Source of the DNA: Marinoscillum luteum | Lineage (GTDB): Bacteria > Bacteroidota > Bacteroidia > Cytophagales > Cyclobacteriaceae | NCBI RefSeq assembly: GCF_044005705.1 | Contig: NZ_JBIPKE010000020.1 | Coordinates: forward strand, 620,001 to 684,000 | Direction: 5' to 3' | DNA length: 64,000 nucleotides | In this document: piece after piece, positions 48,301 to 56,866 of the stretch | Position numbering within the stretch: position 1 is the stretch's first letter | How the letters are laid out: every line of letters starts with the position of its first letter | The notes under the pieces: generated by a model | Database searches by the model: none | What the model saw: only the letters and a program-made list of their open reading frames with translations | What the model was told of the DNA's origin: nothing | Translations under genes and position numbers: made by a program

Positions 48301-49252
48301 CAAAGGCTTAATCAATAGCCATCGGGGAACGATCAATGTAGTCTCTCAACCAGGAACCGGCTCCGAATTCCACATTGAATTGCCATGGAAGAAAGAATCC
48401 TACTCCCCCACAGAACTAAACACCAAGCCTAAAGGAAATTACAGGTATCTGCCTCCAATATTAAATAGCCGTCAGCCGGTACAAACAAATGCGTCTGGTC
48501 GGTACAATTTACCCACTGTGCTGATCTGCGAGGACAATCCCGAGCTCAACGAATTTCTGGTGCAAATATTTGAGCAAGACTACAAGGTCATAAAGTGCTA
48601 TGATGGAGAGGAAGGATTGAGTCTCGCGCTAAAAAAGACACCTGACCTCATCATTAGTGATGTAATGATGCCGAAAATGGATGGTTATGAGTTTTGTAAA
48701 AAAATTAAGTCGAACATAGACACCTCTCATACCCCAGTCATACTATTAACCGCTAACAGTTCATTGGACAAGCAAATAAAAGGCATGAGCTATGGGGCAG
48801 ATATATACATCACCAAACCCTTCAAAACCGAATTTCTTCTGGCATCGGCGGTTTCCATTTTAGAGAATCGACAGAAACTTCGTGAGAAGTTTCGGGGTCT
48901 GCAAAAAATCAATGAACCAGAAGAAACCATCACCAGGTACGATCAGGAGTTCATGAACAAACTGAGAGATTTTATCACAGCGAACCTGACGAACCCTGAT
49001 TTGTCAATCGAACTACTGGCCGAGGTGATGAATTGCAGCAAATCCAGCCTGATCAGAAAGGTGAAAGCACTCACCGGAATCACACCGATGACATTTCTGA
49101 GAACCTACAGACTCAATACTGCCTACGAACTCCTCACTAAAGAGCATCTTTCGGTCAGTGAAGTCTCCTACAAAACAGGATTTTCTGATCCTAACTACTT
49201 CGCCACAAGCTTCAAAAAACACTTCGGCAAGAATCCCTCTCAGGTCAGTTGA
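45329..49252 (+). CDS. Hybrid two-component system (HTCS) regulator of the PUL
   Basis: 1307-aa one-protein signalling system. A signal peptide (about 1-25) precedes a periplasmic beta-propeller sensor of Reg_prop repeats (DGLPQNKIKSIVKDSLGYVWIG and many variants, about 30-660), a Y_Y_Y domain (about 670-745), one membrane helix (about 748-775), a histidine kinase with phospho-acceptor His808 in ITHDFKTPLTLI, an ATPase with NVLSNALKFTP, DTGKGM and GTGLGMAIVKG, a receiver with Asp1111 in ISDVMMPKMDG, and a C-terminal AraC DNA-binding domain (about 1200-1307). The start is the ATG at 45329. It should sense an oligosaccharide released from the substrate and activate the divergent susC operon. 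All catalytic residues appear intact. Confidence 0.95.
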   Translation: MISNSSTYKFGLILFLILCLKTVWAQADFNSVNITDRDGLPQNKIKSIVKDSLGYVWIGTQNGIAQYNGYRFKTYAALNGIEITSIFLSDQNDIWVGTHQGLFLLDRTHDVFDKVSLGDIRHLTASGDEIYFITPDKMYNFRNGKVSAIELDEESYLRQVVLQNNKLYLGQGKNHGLVIGEIIKGRLVIKQHLLDSKVITCLKTINDQVWAGTSDGQLYHLTADTAMPVVLQNNHPVKDIVLHNNQLWVGTDGNGVFIIDDRKQILAHRTHNQGEKNLIGSNNIQSILSIDKGSIWIGTYDAGVYALSSNQLQFQKLQDLYSTDLVNLSESATAFYQDHSGNLLLGTPAGFVKIDPSSGQSMEIGFDQCQKLMSGSKVLSILETHDEHLLIGTYDGGMGYFTKNLEHIKTFYPFGIEGQEQNISFLYNLPDHRVLVNSMYKGMVAMDLQTGSATPIALKESGEKVFKFQSQALRKFNDELYAYVFGKSLYRINTAEATLELVLTPPLPINDFYLNSDGTFWLATRGEGLILTSSDGEIIRQIDIEGGLPSNFLLRVEKEHTNHLWISSISGLSKIDTSGEVTTFDHRHGLPSREFTPFTSTVLQDNNLLFGTVKGFVLTLTNTHPQGSPPPKTIISDITFQNQSIKTLGDELLTSPVESLVNLELPFHRNSFTIHFFNDDYSFPKFNKFKYRMLGLEKDWIDLEENTQTTYTNLSPGSYQFQVSSSNKYGTQNDQPTTLKIFISPPWYMSWWAYLVYLFVGIGLGYIIYRIMLYRTHMLKELEFSEYKIQTIRDLNEKKLQFFTNITHDFKTPLTLISAPLEELLQDQTIGDRGKNNLGLIKRNSDRLYHLIIDLLDFRKINNPDTLQLEVSETDMVRFLQDLYAPFHSACVQQGILLTLDNQCLTPVFIDTEKVKRILWNVLSNALKFTPRNGKININCSLDGDKMLLGITDTGKGMTEDEVKLLFNRYYQTGHEVENKEFGTGLGMAIVKGLINSHRGTINVVSQPGTGSEFHIELPWKKESYSPTELNTKPKGNYRYLPPILNSRQPVQTNASGRYNLPTVLICEDNPELNEFLVQIFEQDYKVIKCYDGEEGLSLALKKTPDLIISDVMMPKMDGYEFCKKIKSNIDTSHTPVILLTANSSLDKQIKGMSYGADIYITKPFKTEFLLASAVSILENRQKLREKFRGLQKINEPEETITRYDQEFMNKLRDFITANLTNPDLSIELLAEVMNCSKSSLIRKVKALTGITPMTFLRTYRLNTAYELLTKEHLSVSEVSYKTGFSDPNYFATSFKKHFGKNPSQVS

Positions 49253-49271
49253 AAACTGAAAAGACTATCTG

Positions 49272-49291
49272 AAAAAAGGCACTCCTTTTTT
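49272..49291 (+). terminator. Possible terminator after HTCS
   Basis: Perfect 8-bp stem, AAAAAAGG (49272-49279) with CCTTTTTT (49284-49291), loop CACT, 19 nt after the HTCS stop codon. The A/T-rich stem is weak but carries its own T-run. Confidence 0.45.
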
Positions 49292-49545
49292 GAAAAGAAG
49301 AGCCCCGTTCCTTCGATCATTTATTGAAGAAAATGGTGAACTCCTCTCAAATTTATCGGGAATGCTCTGCCACGAAAAAATAGCAAGTCGTATAGCCTCC
49401 GCTTAACTTTCCTGTGATTTTAGTTATATTCATCTGACAGATTTGGCATGGCCAATCCAGTGATGAGTTCAAAATAAATAACAATCAGCCTGTCATGTTT
49501 TTTCAATCGTTTGAATTAACCACACAGCCTCAACCCCAACCCCAA

Positions 49546-51420
49546 ATGCGCCCAACTCATTTGCCTCAAGTTTTCCTGGTCTCGCTGGTATTTTTACTCT
49601 TCACCATCCGAGCAGATGCGCAAACGGATAGGAAATATCAACTTCAGGTAATCTCGCAGCCCGCCAATACCCCGGCCAATGCGGAACTATATGCTGCCGG
49701 AAACTTCAACAACTGGATAGCCGGAGACAGGATGTATCAACTACACCCCAATTCGGAAGGTGTTTATACCCTACAAATTTCCACGCCTCTGGATACGCTG
49801 ATATACAAGTATACCCGCGGCACATGGCCATCTGTAGAGGGGGATGACTTTGGTCAAATCAAAAAAAACAGGCAGCTGCTACACACCGGAAACGCCATCA
49901 CCTCTGTGGAGGATGAAATAAAAACCTGGGAAGACCTGGATAGCAGCGACACTTACACTTTTGTGATCGAATCCCTACCGGAAAATACACCCATAGACGC
50001 TACCATCTACCTCACCGGCAACTTCAACCGATGGGAGCCCGGCAACCCTGATTATAAATTCAGCAAACTCGAAGACAATACCTACACGTATACCCTCAAG
50101 GGTGCTCCGGATCACTTAGAATATAAATTTACCCGAGGCACCTGGGAGACCGTGGAAGGAGGTAGCGACGGCCGAGCCATTGGCAACAGACAATACCGCA
50201 GAACCGAAGGTGGACCAGTGATGCTCTATGCCACCATCAAAACCTGGGAAGATTTCTCAGGATCAAAGGTGAATTATTATGATTTCATCCTCATCATTGC
50301 TTCGGTAATCGCCTTCCTGCTGCTGGTTGCCTTCAACTGGATGGTCAATGCCAATGTGCAAGCCAACAGGTTCCTTTCGTTGGCCCTGGCCCTGTTCATT
50401 ATCGCTTCTGCAGCCAGGATTCTCATGAACTATCGCCAAATGTTTCACTGGGAGCCCCGGCTCGTTTTGCTGCCAGACATGGTCTATTTTACCATTGCTC
50501 CCCTCCTGTATTTTTACTTTCAGTCGCTTCTGGCCGTGAGGCCACGCATCTCCATGAGCAAGTGGATCAGTTTCATTCCGGCCGGTATTCTCATGCTTAC
50601 CTATATTCCGCTTTTCGTCCTGGATCGGGAGACCTTCATAGATAAAATGGTCAATCGGGAATTTCACTGGTTGTTTGCTCTGACTGCAGGTATCGGCCTG
50701 ATTTATAACTTCATCTACTGGCTCAGAAGTCTGCGTGTTCTCAAGATTTACACGGAGAAAATGGATAACACACAGTCGTTCGATCAAAGTCATTATTACC
50801 TCAACAGCCTACTTACCCTCTACAGCATCTGCCTCTTCACCTGGCTGGCCACATACCTCATCGGTGGAGCTGGCTTGTTCGGAGAGATGGACACCATCAG
50901 GATTACCGATACCACTTCAGACCTCACCTGGATCCTTTTCGCAGGCACCCCTTTTTTGGTGGCCTACTTTGCACTCAGCCAGCCAGAGCTCTTCAGGATC
51001 TCCGAAACCTCAGAAAAATATCGTTTTTCCAGTCTGAGTGATGAGTCTGTAAACAACCTGAAAGAACAGCTTCACCAGCTCATGCTCAATGAGAAACCCT
51101 TTCTCAATCCCAAGCTTACCCTTCTGGAGTTGGCAGAAATGATAGAGACCAACACCCATGCACTCTCGCGGGTGATCAATGAAGGATTCGACCGAAATTT
51201 TTATGACTTTGTCAATTTCTACCGGGTGGAGGAATTTAAGCGGCTGGTGAATCAGGCAGACCATAAAAACCTCACCTTTCTGGCGATTGCCTATGAGGTA
51301 GGCTTCAGTTCCAAAACCACCTTCAACCGGGCTTTTAAAAAGCTGGAAGGACATACTCCCCGCGAGTACCACAAGCAAATGATCCATGAAGGAACTACCG
51401 AGGAAATGAAATGGGTTTGA
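49546..51420 (+). CDS. Membrane-anchored AraC regulator with two starch-binding-like sensor domains
   Basis: 624-aa protein from the ATG at 49546 (an ATG at 49495 would put 17 Gln/Pro-rich residues before the signal peptide). Signal peptide ends near RADAQ. Two tandem E-set domains resembling CBM20/CBM48 (about 30-130 and 135-235) share GNFNxW, YKY/FTRGTW, VEG and NRQ with starch- and glycogen-binding modules. Seven hydrophobic helices follow (about 245-267, 276-296, 306-331, 339-359, 373-396, 417-441, 459-477), then a cytoplasmic AraC-type domain (about 515-612, ending EVGFSSKTTFNRAFKKLEGHTPREYHK). An N-out start and seven helices place the DNA-binding part inside. No kinase or receiver is present. 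It lies just upstream of an alpha-amylase, so it may sense alpha-glucan and control that gene; this is inference from architecture and context. Confidence 0.88.
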   Translation: MRPTHLPQVFLVSLVFLLFTIRADAQTDRKYQLQVISQPANTPANAELYAAGNFNNWIAGDRMYQLHPNSEGVYTLQISTPLDTLIYKYTRGTWPSVEGDDFGQIKKNRQLLHTGNAITSVEDEIKTWEDLDSSDTYTFVIESLPENTPIDATIYLTGNFNRWEPGNPDYKFSKLEDNTYTYTLKGAPDHLEYKFTRGTWETVEGGSDGRAIGNRQYRRTEGGPVMLYATIKTWEDFSGSKVNYYDFILIIASVIAFLLLVAFNWMVNANVQANRFLSLALALFIIASAARILMNYRQMFHWEPRLVLLPDMVYFTIAPLLYFYFQSLLAVRPRISMSKWISFIPAGILMLTYIPLFVLDRETFIDKMVNREFHWLFALTAGIGLIYNFIYWLRSLRVLKIYTEKMDNTQSFDQSHYYLNSLLTLYSICLFTWLATYLIGGAGLFGEMDTIRITDTTSDLTWILFAGTPFLVAYFALSQPELFRISETSEKYRFSSLSDESVNNLKEQLHQLMLNEKPFLNPKLTLLELAEMIETNTHALSRVINEGFDRNFYDFVNFYRVEEFKRLVNQADHKNLTFLAIAYEVGFSSKTTFNRAFKKLEGHTPREYHKQMIHEGTTEEMKWV

Positions 51421-51791
51421 GGTAGTTTCAATAAAACACATGATAGATTTTCAATATATTAATAAAAGGCTCTCATAACCCTACCGTATTCCCAATCTCA
51501 TAATTCACCAATAAAGTACCACCAAACACTTTTAAGATGGTGGTACTTTATGAATCCCTCAGATTTTTCATTGGATAAATGGCTTATTCCTTATCAAATC
51601 CAATCAACTGTATACTAGCTGGTTAGAGAAATGAACCAAGTGCTAAAACATGAAATGATACTTTCACCAAAGGACTGATAGCGCCCAAGTGATAACATGT
51701 GCCGATTGGGAAATGTGGTGTGGGTAAGCTTGTGTTGTACCGTGAGGAAACTCATGGGCTCAAAAGTTATTCTCAACCAAACCAACAACCT
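51421..51791 (+). promoter_or_regulatory. Intergenic region ahead of amylase
   Basis: 371-nt gap between the CBM-AraC regulator and the amylase. It holds the 14-bp inverted repeat at 51511-51551; otherwise no gene, no TAnnTTTG box and no other repeat was recognised. The amylase promoter is expected here. Confidence 0.5.
51511..51551. repeat. Perfect 14-bp inverted repeat between regulator and amylase
   Basis: Arms ATAAAGTACCACCA (51511-51524) and TGGTGGTACTTTAT (51538-51551) are exact reverse complements around a 13-nt spacer. No T-run follows directly, so it is not a standard terminator. It may be an operator, an RNA hairpin that ends or protects the regulator transcript, or both. Confidence 0.85.
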
Positions 51792-54700
51792 ATGTACACT
51801 TTGCGAAAAGCAACCCTTGCTTTGATCATTCTGATGAGTTGCCTGTCTACTCATCTCTCTTTCGGACAGGTGGATTTCCGGGAGGAAACGATCTATTTCC
51901 TCCTTACCTCCAGATTTTTTGACGGAGATCCATCCAACAATGCACCCAATGAGTGGAGTTCATATGACCCTGACCCCAATGTGCGTCCTTCCATTACCGA
52001 TCCTCAGGACGTTACCTGGCGGGGTGATTTCAAAGGGCTCATCCAAAAACTCGATTACATTCAGGACCTGGGCTTCACTGCCATCTGGATCACGCCCATC
52101 GTCCACAACAGGAGCCCGCTGGACTATCACGGGTACCACGCATGGGACTTCACCCGGGTAGACCCCAGACTGGAGTCACCAGGCGCCACCTTTCAGGATC
52201 TGATCAATGAAGTACATGCCCGAGGCATGAAGATCGTCCTCGACATTGTGACCAACCATGCGGGCAGATTTGGAATCAAAGGTCAGGCCGAAATCAAATA
52301 CAACACCGACCCCAACCAGCCATGGGGGCAGAACTCCAATGGCAATACGCTCCAGCCCAACCCCAACTGGGAGTACGATGGTATCACTCCCAATCCGGAC
52401 GACGGTAAGATCTGGAGCCGGGCCAACATCCCTACCATGCCCGCACCTTACAATCAAAACCTGCAAAACTATAACTGGCCGAGCACCCAATCCTACGTAG
52501 ACACTTCAGATCCCAACTGGTACCATCACTCCGGAAACGGATTCGCACAAGGCTGGGATGATACGGAGAACCTGTACAACCGGGCATTGGCGGGAGACAC
52601 CCCCGACCTGAATACCGGAAGCTCTGTGGTCCAAAACTACCTGATCGCCGCCTACACCACCTTCATCAATATGGGGGTGGATGCCTTCCGCTGGGACACC
52701 ATGAAACACATGAGCAAAGACGATGTGCTCGCTTTCAAAGATGCTTTTCATGCAGTGAATCCAGACCTTTTCATTTTCGGAGAGGTAGCTCAGAAAAGAC
52801 ATGAACTCCATAATGTGGAAGAAATCAACCCACACTGGTACACCTGGAGAGGTGCTGTAGGCGCTTCTCAAAACTCGGATATCGCTGTGTTGGATTTCTA
52901 TGCGGAGGCCACCTTCCATGGTGTATTCGAGTCAGGAGAAAGCTTTGCCAATGTGCAGGCCGCGGCCCGATACGATCACTTGTACAGCGACCCATCTACC
53001 CTGCTCACCTGGCTGGACAACCATGACTTTGGCCCAAATAACGACTGGAACCGAAGATATGGTGGCAGTGCCGAGAACCTCGCCGCCTGTATGAACTTTA
53101 TGTTTACCTGGCGAGGGATTCCGGTGGTGTATTACGGCACAGAAATCCAGTTTAAAAAAGGAGAATACGCAGACATCCACGATGCCACAGGTATAGAAAA
53201 ATCGATTGACGAAACGGGCCGCGCATACTATGGAGCCGAATTTGCCAACGCACCCAACCACATTATCTATCAGCACATCAAAAAACTGAATGCCATGCGC
53301 AGGGCGATTCCGGCCTTGCAGAAGGGCGCCTGGAGGTGGGATGGAAATGCAGGAGGAAATGGTGTGGGTTATGTAAGAACCCATGGTAGCAGTGAAGTAG
53401 CCGTAGGACTGGCTAAGGATGGCTCCGCCACTTTCAACTTCTCCGGCCTTACCAATGGTATCTATCGGGATGCGGTCACCGGCAACGAACAGAACGTTTC
53501 GAATGGATCATTGAGCTTCACTGTACAGTCAGGGTCGGCGGGTATCTATGTACTCAACGGACCAGGAATGATCGGCGAAAACGGCGTAGGTTTCTTCCAG
53601 GCAGGCTCAGGGCCCAGCCAGCCTGTGGTGAGTGCTAACCCTTCCGGAGGTGTATATAGCAACCCCGTGCAAGTCACGCTTTCAGCAAGCTCACAGCATG
53701 CGCCAAATACCATTTACTATACCTTAGATGGCTCTACGCCTTCTACTTCCAGTGCAGTATACAGTGGCGCACTCACCATCAGCTCCACCTCCACACTGAA
53801 GGCCATGGCAGTGGACAATCAGGGTGGACAATCAACCGTGCTTTCGCACACTTATACCATTGGGGCAGTAGAAGGAATCACGGTCTACTTTCAGAAACCT
53901 TCCGGATGGTCTACCGCCAACATCCACTATTGGAACCTATCACCTTCCGGTGCCGGCAGCACATGGCCTGGCCCGACCATGACCTCAGAAGGAAATGGAT
54001 GGTACCGATATGATTTCACCAATGCCAGCAGTGCCAATATAGTATTCAATGACAATGGTGGCGCACAAACCGCAGACCTCTCCCGCTCCTCAGATGGGTG
54101 GTATGACATCAATGGAGTATGGAAAGATACGGATCCCCGGGTCACCACCAATCAACCACCGGTAGTCTCCATTTCCCCGCAGGGTGGCACTTTCACGGAT
54201 GGCGACAATGTGAGTGTGACCCTCTCGGCTACTGACGATTCAGATCCAAACCCGACCATCTACTATACCCTGAATGGTAGTACACCAACCACTGCCTCCA
54301 GCGTATACAGCACAGCCCTTTCAGTCTCTGATGACCTTACCATCAAGGCGCTGGCAGTGGACAGTCAGGGTGCCAGCTCCACAGTAGTGAGTGCAGCTTT
54401 TACTTTTGAGCCCCCCGCTTCCGGGCTCATCGTGCACTTCAAGCCGAATGGCTACACCAGCCCTGAGGTCTATTTCTGGGGAGCGACTCCCTCCGGCCAG
54501 ACGACCACCTGGCCTGGAGAAACCATGACAGCAGAGGCCGATGGCTGGTACAGCTATACCATAGGTAATGCTGCCTGTTCCAATTTGATTTTTAGCAACA
54601 ATGGCGCCAGCCAAACCGCAGATCTCTACCGGTGTGGAGAAGGCTGGTACATGGATGGCACCTGGTATGATGATCTACCGGGCACTTCTGCCGGCTTGAC

Positions 54701-55244
54701 CATTCACTATCAAAAGCCCTCCGGCTGGAGCACTGCCAAAATGCATTACTGGAATGTGACGCCATCCTCCGTGGCTGGTACCACCTGGCCTGGCGCACAA
54801 ATGACCAACGATGGCAATGGCTGGTGGTCATATACCATAGCGGATGCCACCTGTGCCAGCATCGTCTTCAATGACAATGGAGGCGCACAAACCGGGGACT
54901 TGTCCAGGTGCGGAGAGGGCTGGTATGACAATGGCTGGTCAGGCTCTGCCCGAACATCTGAAGGTTTCCCACAAGTGGAAAACGCTGGATTTTCGCTCAG
55001 TCAAAACTACCCCAACCCCTTTACCGACTTTACCACCATAGAAATGAGCCTGGATAAGACCCAAAATGTCCGACTCTCGGTATATGCCATGGATGGTAAA
55101 GAAGTGATGACCATTGTAGATCACGAACTCACCAGCGGCAAACATCGGTTTATCCTGAACGCAGATCAATTTGAGCCTGGAATCTACTTCTACAAAATCA
55201 TCAGCAGTGAGGGCGCTTTGATCAAAAGAATGCTCGTGAAGTAA
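51792..55244 (+). CDS. GH13 alpha-amylase with three CBM26-like modules, T9SS-exported
   Basis: 1150-aa secreted alpha-amylase from the ATG at 51792 (signal peptide ends LSFGQ). GH13 barrel (about 27-480): DIVTNHAG, nucleophile Asp302 in DAFRWDTMKH, acid/base Glu331 in FIFGEVAQ, and Asp412 in LDNHD. An all-beta C domain follows (about 500-605). Two chitobiase C-terminal-like spacers (about 618-695 and 785-875, IYYTLDGSTP / IYYTLNGSTP) alternate with three CBM26-like starch-binding modules (about 698-775, 880-960, 970-1055; YFQKPSGWSTANIHYWN type with FNDNGGAQT). A T9SS sorting domain closes the protein (about 1065-1150, NYPNPFTDF). It hydrolyses internal alpha-1,4 bonds of starch or glycogen outside the cell. 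The upstream membrane regulator carries starch-binding-like domains too. Confidence 0.95.
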   Translation: MYTLRKATLALIILMSCLSTHLSFGQVDFREETIYFLLTSRFFDGDPSNNAPNEWSSYDPDPNVRPSITDPQDVTWRGDFKGLIQKLDYIQDLGFTAIWITPIVHNRSPLDYHGYHAWDFTRVDPRLESPGATFQDLINEVHARGMKIVLDIVTNHAGRFGIKGQAEIKYNTDPNQPWGQNSNGNTLQPNPNWEYDGITPNPDDGKIWSRANIPTMPAPYNQNLQNYNWPSTQSYVDTSDPNWYHHSGNGFAQGWDDTENLYNRALAGDTPDLNTGSSVVQNYLIAAYTTFINMGVDAFRWDTMKHMSKDDVLAFKDAFHAVNPDLFIFGEVAQKRHELHNVEEINPHWYTWRGAVGASQNSDIAVLDFYAEATFHGVFESGESFANVQAAARYDHLYSDPSTLLTWLDNHDFGPNNDWNRRYGGSAENLAACMNFMFTWRGIPVVYYGTEIQFKKGEYADIHDATGIEKSIDETGRAYYGAEFANAPNHIIYQHIKKLNAMRRAIPALQKGAWRWDGNAGGNGVGYVRTHGSSEVAVGLAKDGSATFNFSGLTNGIYRDAVTGNEQNVSNGSLSFTVQSGSAGIYVLNGPGMIGENGVGFFQAGSGPSQPVVSANPSGGVYSNPVQVTLSASSQHAPNTIYYTLDGSTPSTSSAVYSGALTISSTSTLKAMAVDNQGGQSTVLSHTYTIGAVEGITVYFQKPSGWSTANIHYWNLSPSGAGSTWPGPTMTSEGNGWYRYDFTNASSANIVFNDNGGAQTADLSRSSDGWYDINGVWKDTDPRVTTNQPPVVSISPQGGTFTDGDNVSVTLSATDDSDPNPTIYYTLNGSTPTTASSVYSTALSVSDDLTIKALAVDSQGASSTVVSAAFTFEPPASGLIVHFKPNGYTSPEVYFWGATPSGQTTTWPGETMTAEADGWYSYTIGNAACSNLIFSNNGASQTADLYRCGEGWYMDGTWYDDLPGTSAGLTIHYQKPSGWSTAKMHYWNVTPSSVAGTTWPGAQMTNDGNGWWSYTIADATCASIVFNDNGGAQTGDLSRCGEGWYDNGWSGSARTSEGFPQVENAGFSLSQNYPNPFTDFTTIEMSLDKTQNVRLSVYAMDGKEVMTIVDHELTSGKHRFILNADQFEPGIYFYKIISSEGALIKRMLVK

Positions 55245-55271
55245 AGAAGAAATAACTGGTTAAGTGAAAAG

Positions 55272-55297
55272 AGGGTGCCAATAGGCATCCTTTTTTT
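55272..55297 (+). terminator. Rho-independent terminator of amylase
   Basis: 8-bp stem with one G-U pair (55272-55279 with 55284-55291), loop AATA, followed by a T-run to 55297. It lies 27 nt after the amylase stop codon. Confidence 0.9.
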
Positions 55298-55307
55298 ATT
55301 TACGCCC

Positions 55308-55315
55308 TACCTTTG
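55308..55315 (+). promoter_or_regulatory. Perfect -7 box directly before SRPBCC gene
   Basis: TACCTTTG matches the Bacteroidota -7 consensus TAnnTTTG and ends 6 nt before the ATG at 55322, so transcription would begin at or next to the start codon. No TTTG -33 element is visible at the expected distance. Confidence 0.35.
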
Positions 55316-55321
55316 TCATCA

Positions 55322-55702
55322 ATGGCGGATTTTAAAAAATATTTCATTGTAGCGGGACAACCCGAAGAAGTGTATGCCGCGCTTACCTTCAAACCAACCA
55401 TAGAACTATGGACAGGATCCCCGGCTATTTTCAAACCTGAGGTGGATTCAGAGTTTTCACTCTGGGATGGAAGCATCCTGGGTAAAAATCTGGAGTTTGA
55501 AGAGGGCAAAATGATCCGTCAGCAGTGGTACTTTGGGGAGCAGGACACGCCCTCTATTGTGACGCTGAAATTTCACCCTCACAAAAAGGGCACTTCCATA
55601 GAGGTCAATCACACCAACATCCCCGATCAGGACTATGATGACATAGTGGATGGATGGCATGAAGTGTATATGAAAGAACTCACCGAGTTTTACCAGGAGT
55701 AA
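55322..55702 (+). CDS. SRPBCC / AHSA1-like domain protein
   Basis: 126-aa cytoplasmic protein of the START/SRPBCC fold, close to the activator-of-Hsp90-ATPase (AHSA1) type: FKKYFIVAGQPEEVYAALTF start, LWDGSILGKNLEF, and a C-terminal helix DIVDGWHEVYMKELTEFYQ. Single-domain bacterial members are small hydrophobic-ligand binding proteins of unknown role. The ATG at 55322 is the only sensible start; a TTG at 55313 would lie inside the predicted -7 box. It has its own position between the amylase terminator and a convergent GH43 gene. Confidence 0.88.
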   Translation: MADFKKYFIVAGQPEEVYAALTFKPTIELWTGSPAIFKPEVDSEFSLWDGSILGKNLEFEEGKMIRQQWYFGEQDTPSIVTLKFHPHKKGTSIEVNHTNIPDQDYDDIVDGWHEVYMKELTEFYQE

Positions 55703-55890
55703 CAACAATCAATTGAATTCATCTTGTCAACAACTCAACCCCAAATGAAAACTCATTCGATTTCGATCACAAAAATATCGATACCATCCATCATCACGAT
55801 CTGTTTGATCTGACCATTAACTAATCTCGTTTCCTGTCAGAAAAAATAGGATACGATTATGGCCACCTGAGTAGTTTATTTCCACAGTGA

Positions 55891-56862
55891 CTATCTGGCT
55901 TCCAACAGGCGCCTGGCCACTCCCCCGAAGGTAATCTTCACTGGTTTGATTAATCCATCAGCGTCAAACTCTATTTTATCTATACAGGTCACCCGGTGAT
56001 TGTGGTGAGTTTCTGAAAGTGGTCGGCGATGATAAACTATGTACCATTCATCCTGGCCCGGAATTTTGATCAGTGAATGATGGCCCGCTCCAGTAGCTAT
56101 CTCTGGATCTTGCTCCAATACCACTCCTATTCGCTTAAAGGGCCCAAACGGTGAGTCGGCCATCGCGTAAGCTACCTTGTAGTTGGGGCCACCCCAGCCT
56201 CCTTCAGACCACATAAAGTAGTACTTACCTCCCCTGATAAACATAAATGGCCCCTCTACATACCCCTCAGGGGTTATCTCTTTAAAAATACTTCCATCCG
56301 CATACGGCTCAAAACCTCTAAAATCATTCTGGAGCTTCACAATATTGCAATGCCTCCATCCACCGTAAATCATATAATACTGACCATCTATATCCTGGAA
56401 AACAAATTGATCGATCGGTTGGGCTCCATTGACAATTTTTCCCAGAAGAGGCACTCCCAAATAGTCCTTATAGGGGCCCTCGGGGTTATCCGCTACCGCC
56501 ACTCCAATACCGCCTGGTTCATCATTGTTCTGAATATCATTAGCGGCAAAAAAGAGAAAATATTGCCCACCCTTCTCTATGATCGAAGGCGCCCATATCG
56601 CACTGTCGGCCCAGGCAATGGCTGCGGTATCAATGATCCGTTCGTGTTTCTGCCAGGCAATCAAATCCGGAGAAGAAAAGGCATCCATAAATACCTGCCG
56701 GTCATACGCATCCGAATAGGTAGGGAAAATCCAATACAGGTCATCAAATACGATGCCCTCGGGATCAGCGTACCATCCTTCAAAAAGGGGGTTTCCGGAC
56801 TGAGCAACCAGCTGGCCCATGGTGAAAAATGCGATCAAAAAGGTCAATTGTATTTTTTGCAT
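55891..56862 (-). CDS. GH43-family glycosidase, exported
   Basis: 323-aa five-bladed propeller glycosidase with a signal peptide ending QLVAQ. GH43 catalytic residues are visible: base Asp33 in GWYADPEG, pKa-modulating Asp152 in PIDQFVFQD, acid Glu203 in YVEGPFMF; AIWAPSI is also typical. The family covers arabinofuranosidases, xylosidases and galactanases, and specificity cannot be assigned. It starts 4 nt after the GH92 gene and is cotranscribed with it, suggesting a shared mannose- or arabinose-containing glycan target. Confidence 0.9.
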   Translation of the reverse strand: MQKIQLTFLIAFFTMGQLVAQSGNPLFEGWYADPEGIVFDDLYWIFPTYSDAYDRQVFMDAFSSPDLIAWQKHERIIDTAAIAWADSAIWAPSIIEKGGQYFLFFAANDIQNNDEPGGIGVAVADNPEGPYKDYLGVPLLGKIVNGAQPIDQFVFQDIDGQYYMIYGGWRHCNIVKLQNDFRGFEPYADGSIFKEITPEGYVEGPFMFIRGGKYYFMWSEGGWGGPNYKVAYAMADSPFGPFKRIGVVLEQDPEIATGAGHHSLIKIPGQDEWYIVYHRRPLSETHHNHRVTCIDKIEFDADGLIKPVKITFGGVARRLLEAR

Positions 56863-56866
56863 CGGG

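Noticed and set aside
55703..55890. Gap between the SRPBCC and GH43 genes as a terminator or small gene
   Set aside because: No stable hairpin with a T-run and no open frame with plausible codon use was seen.
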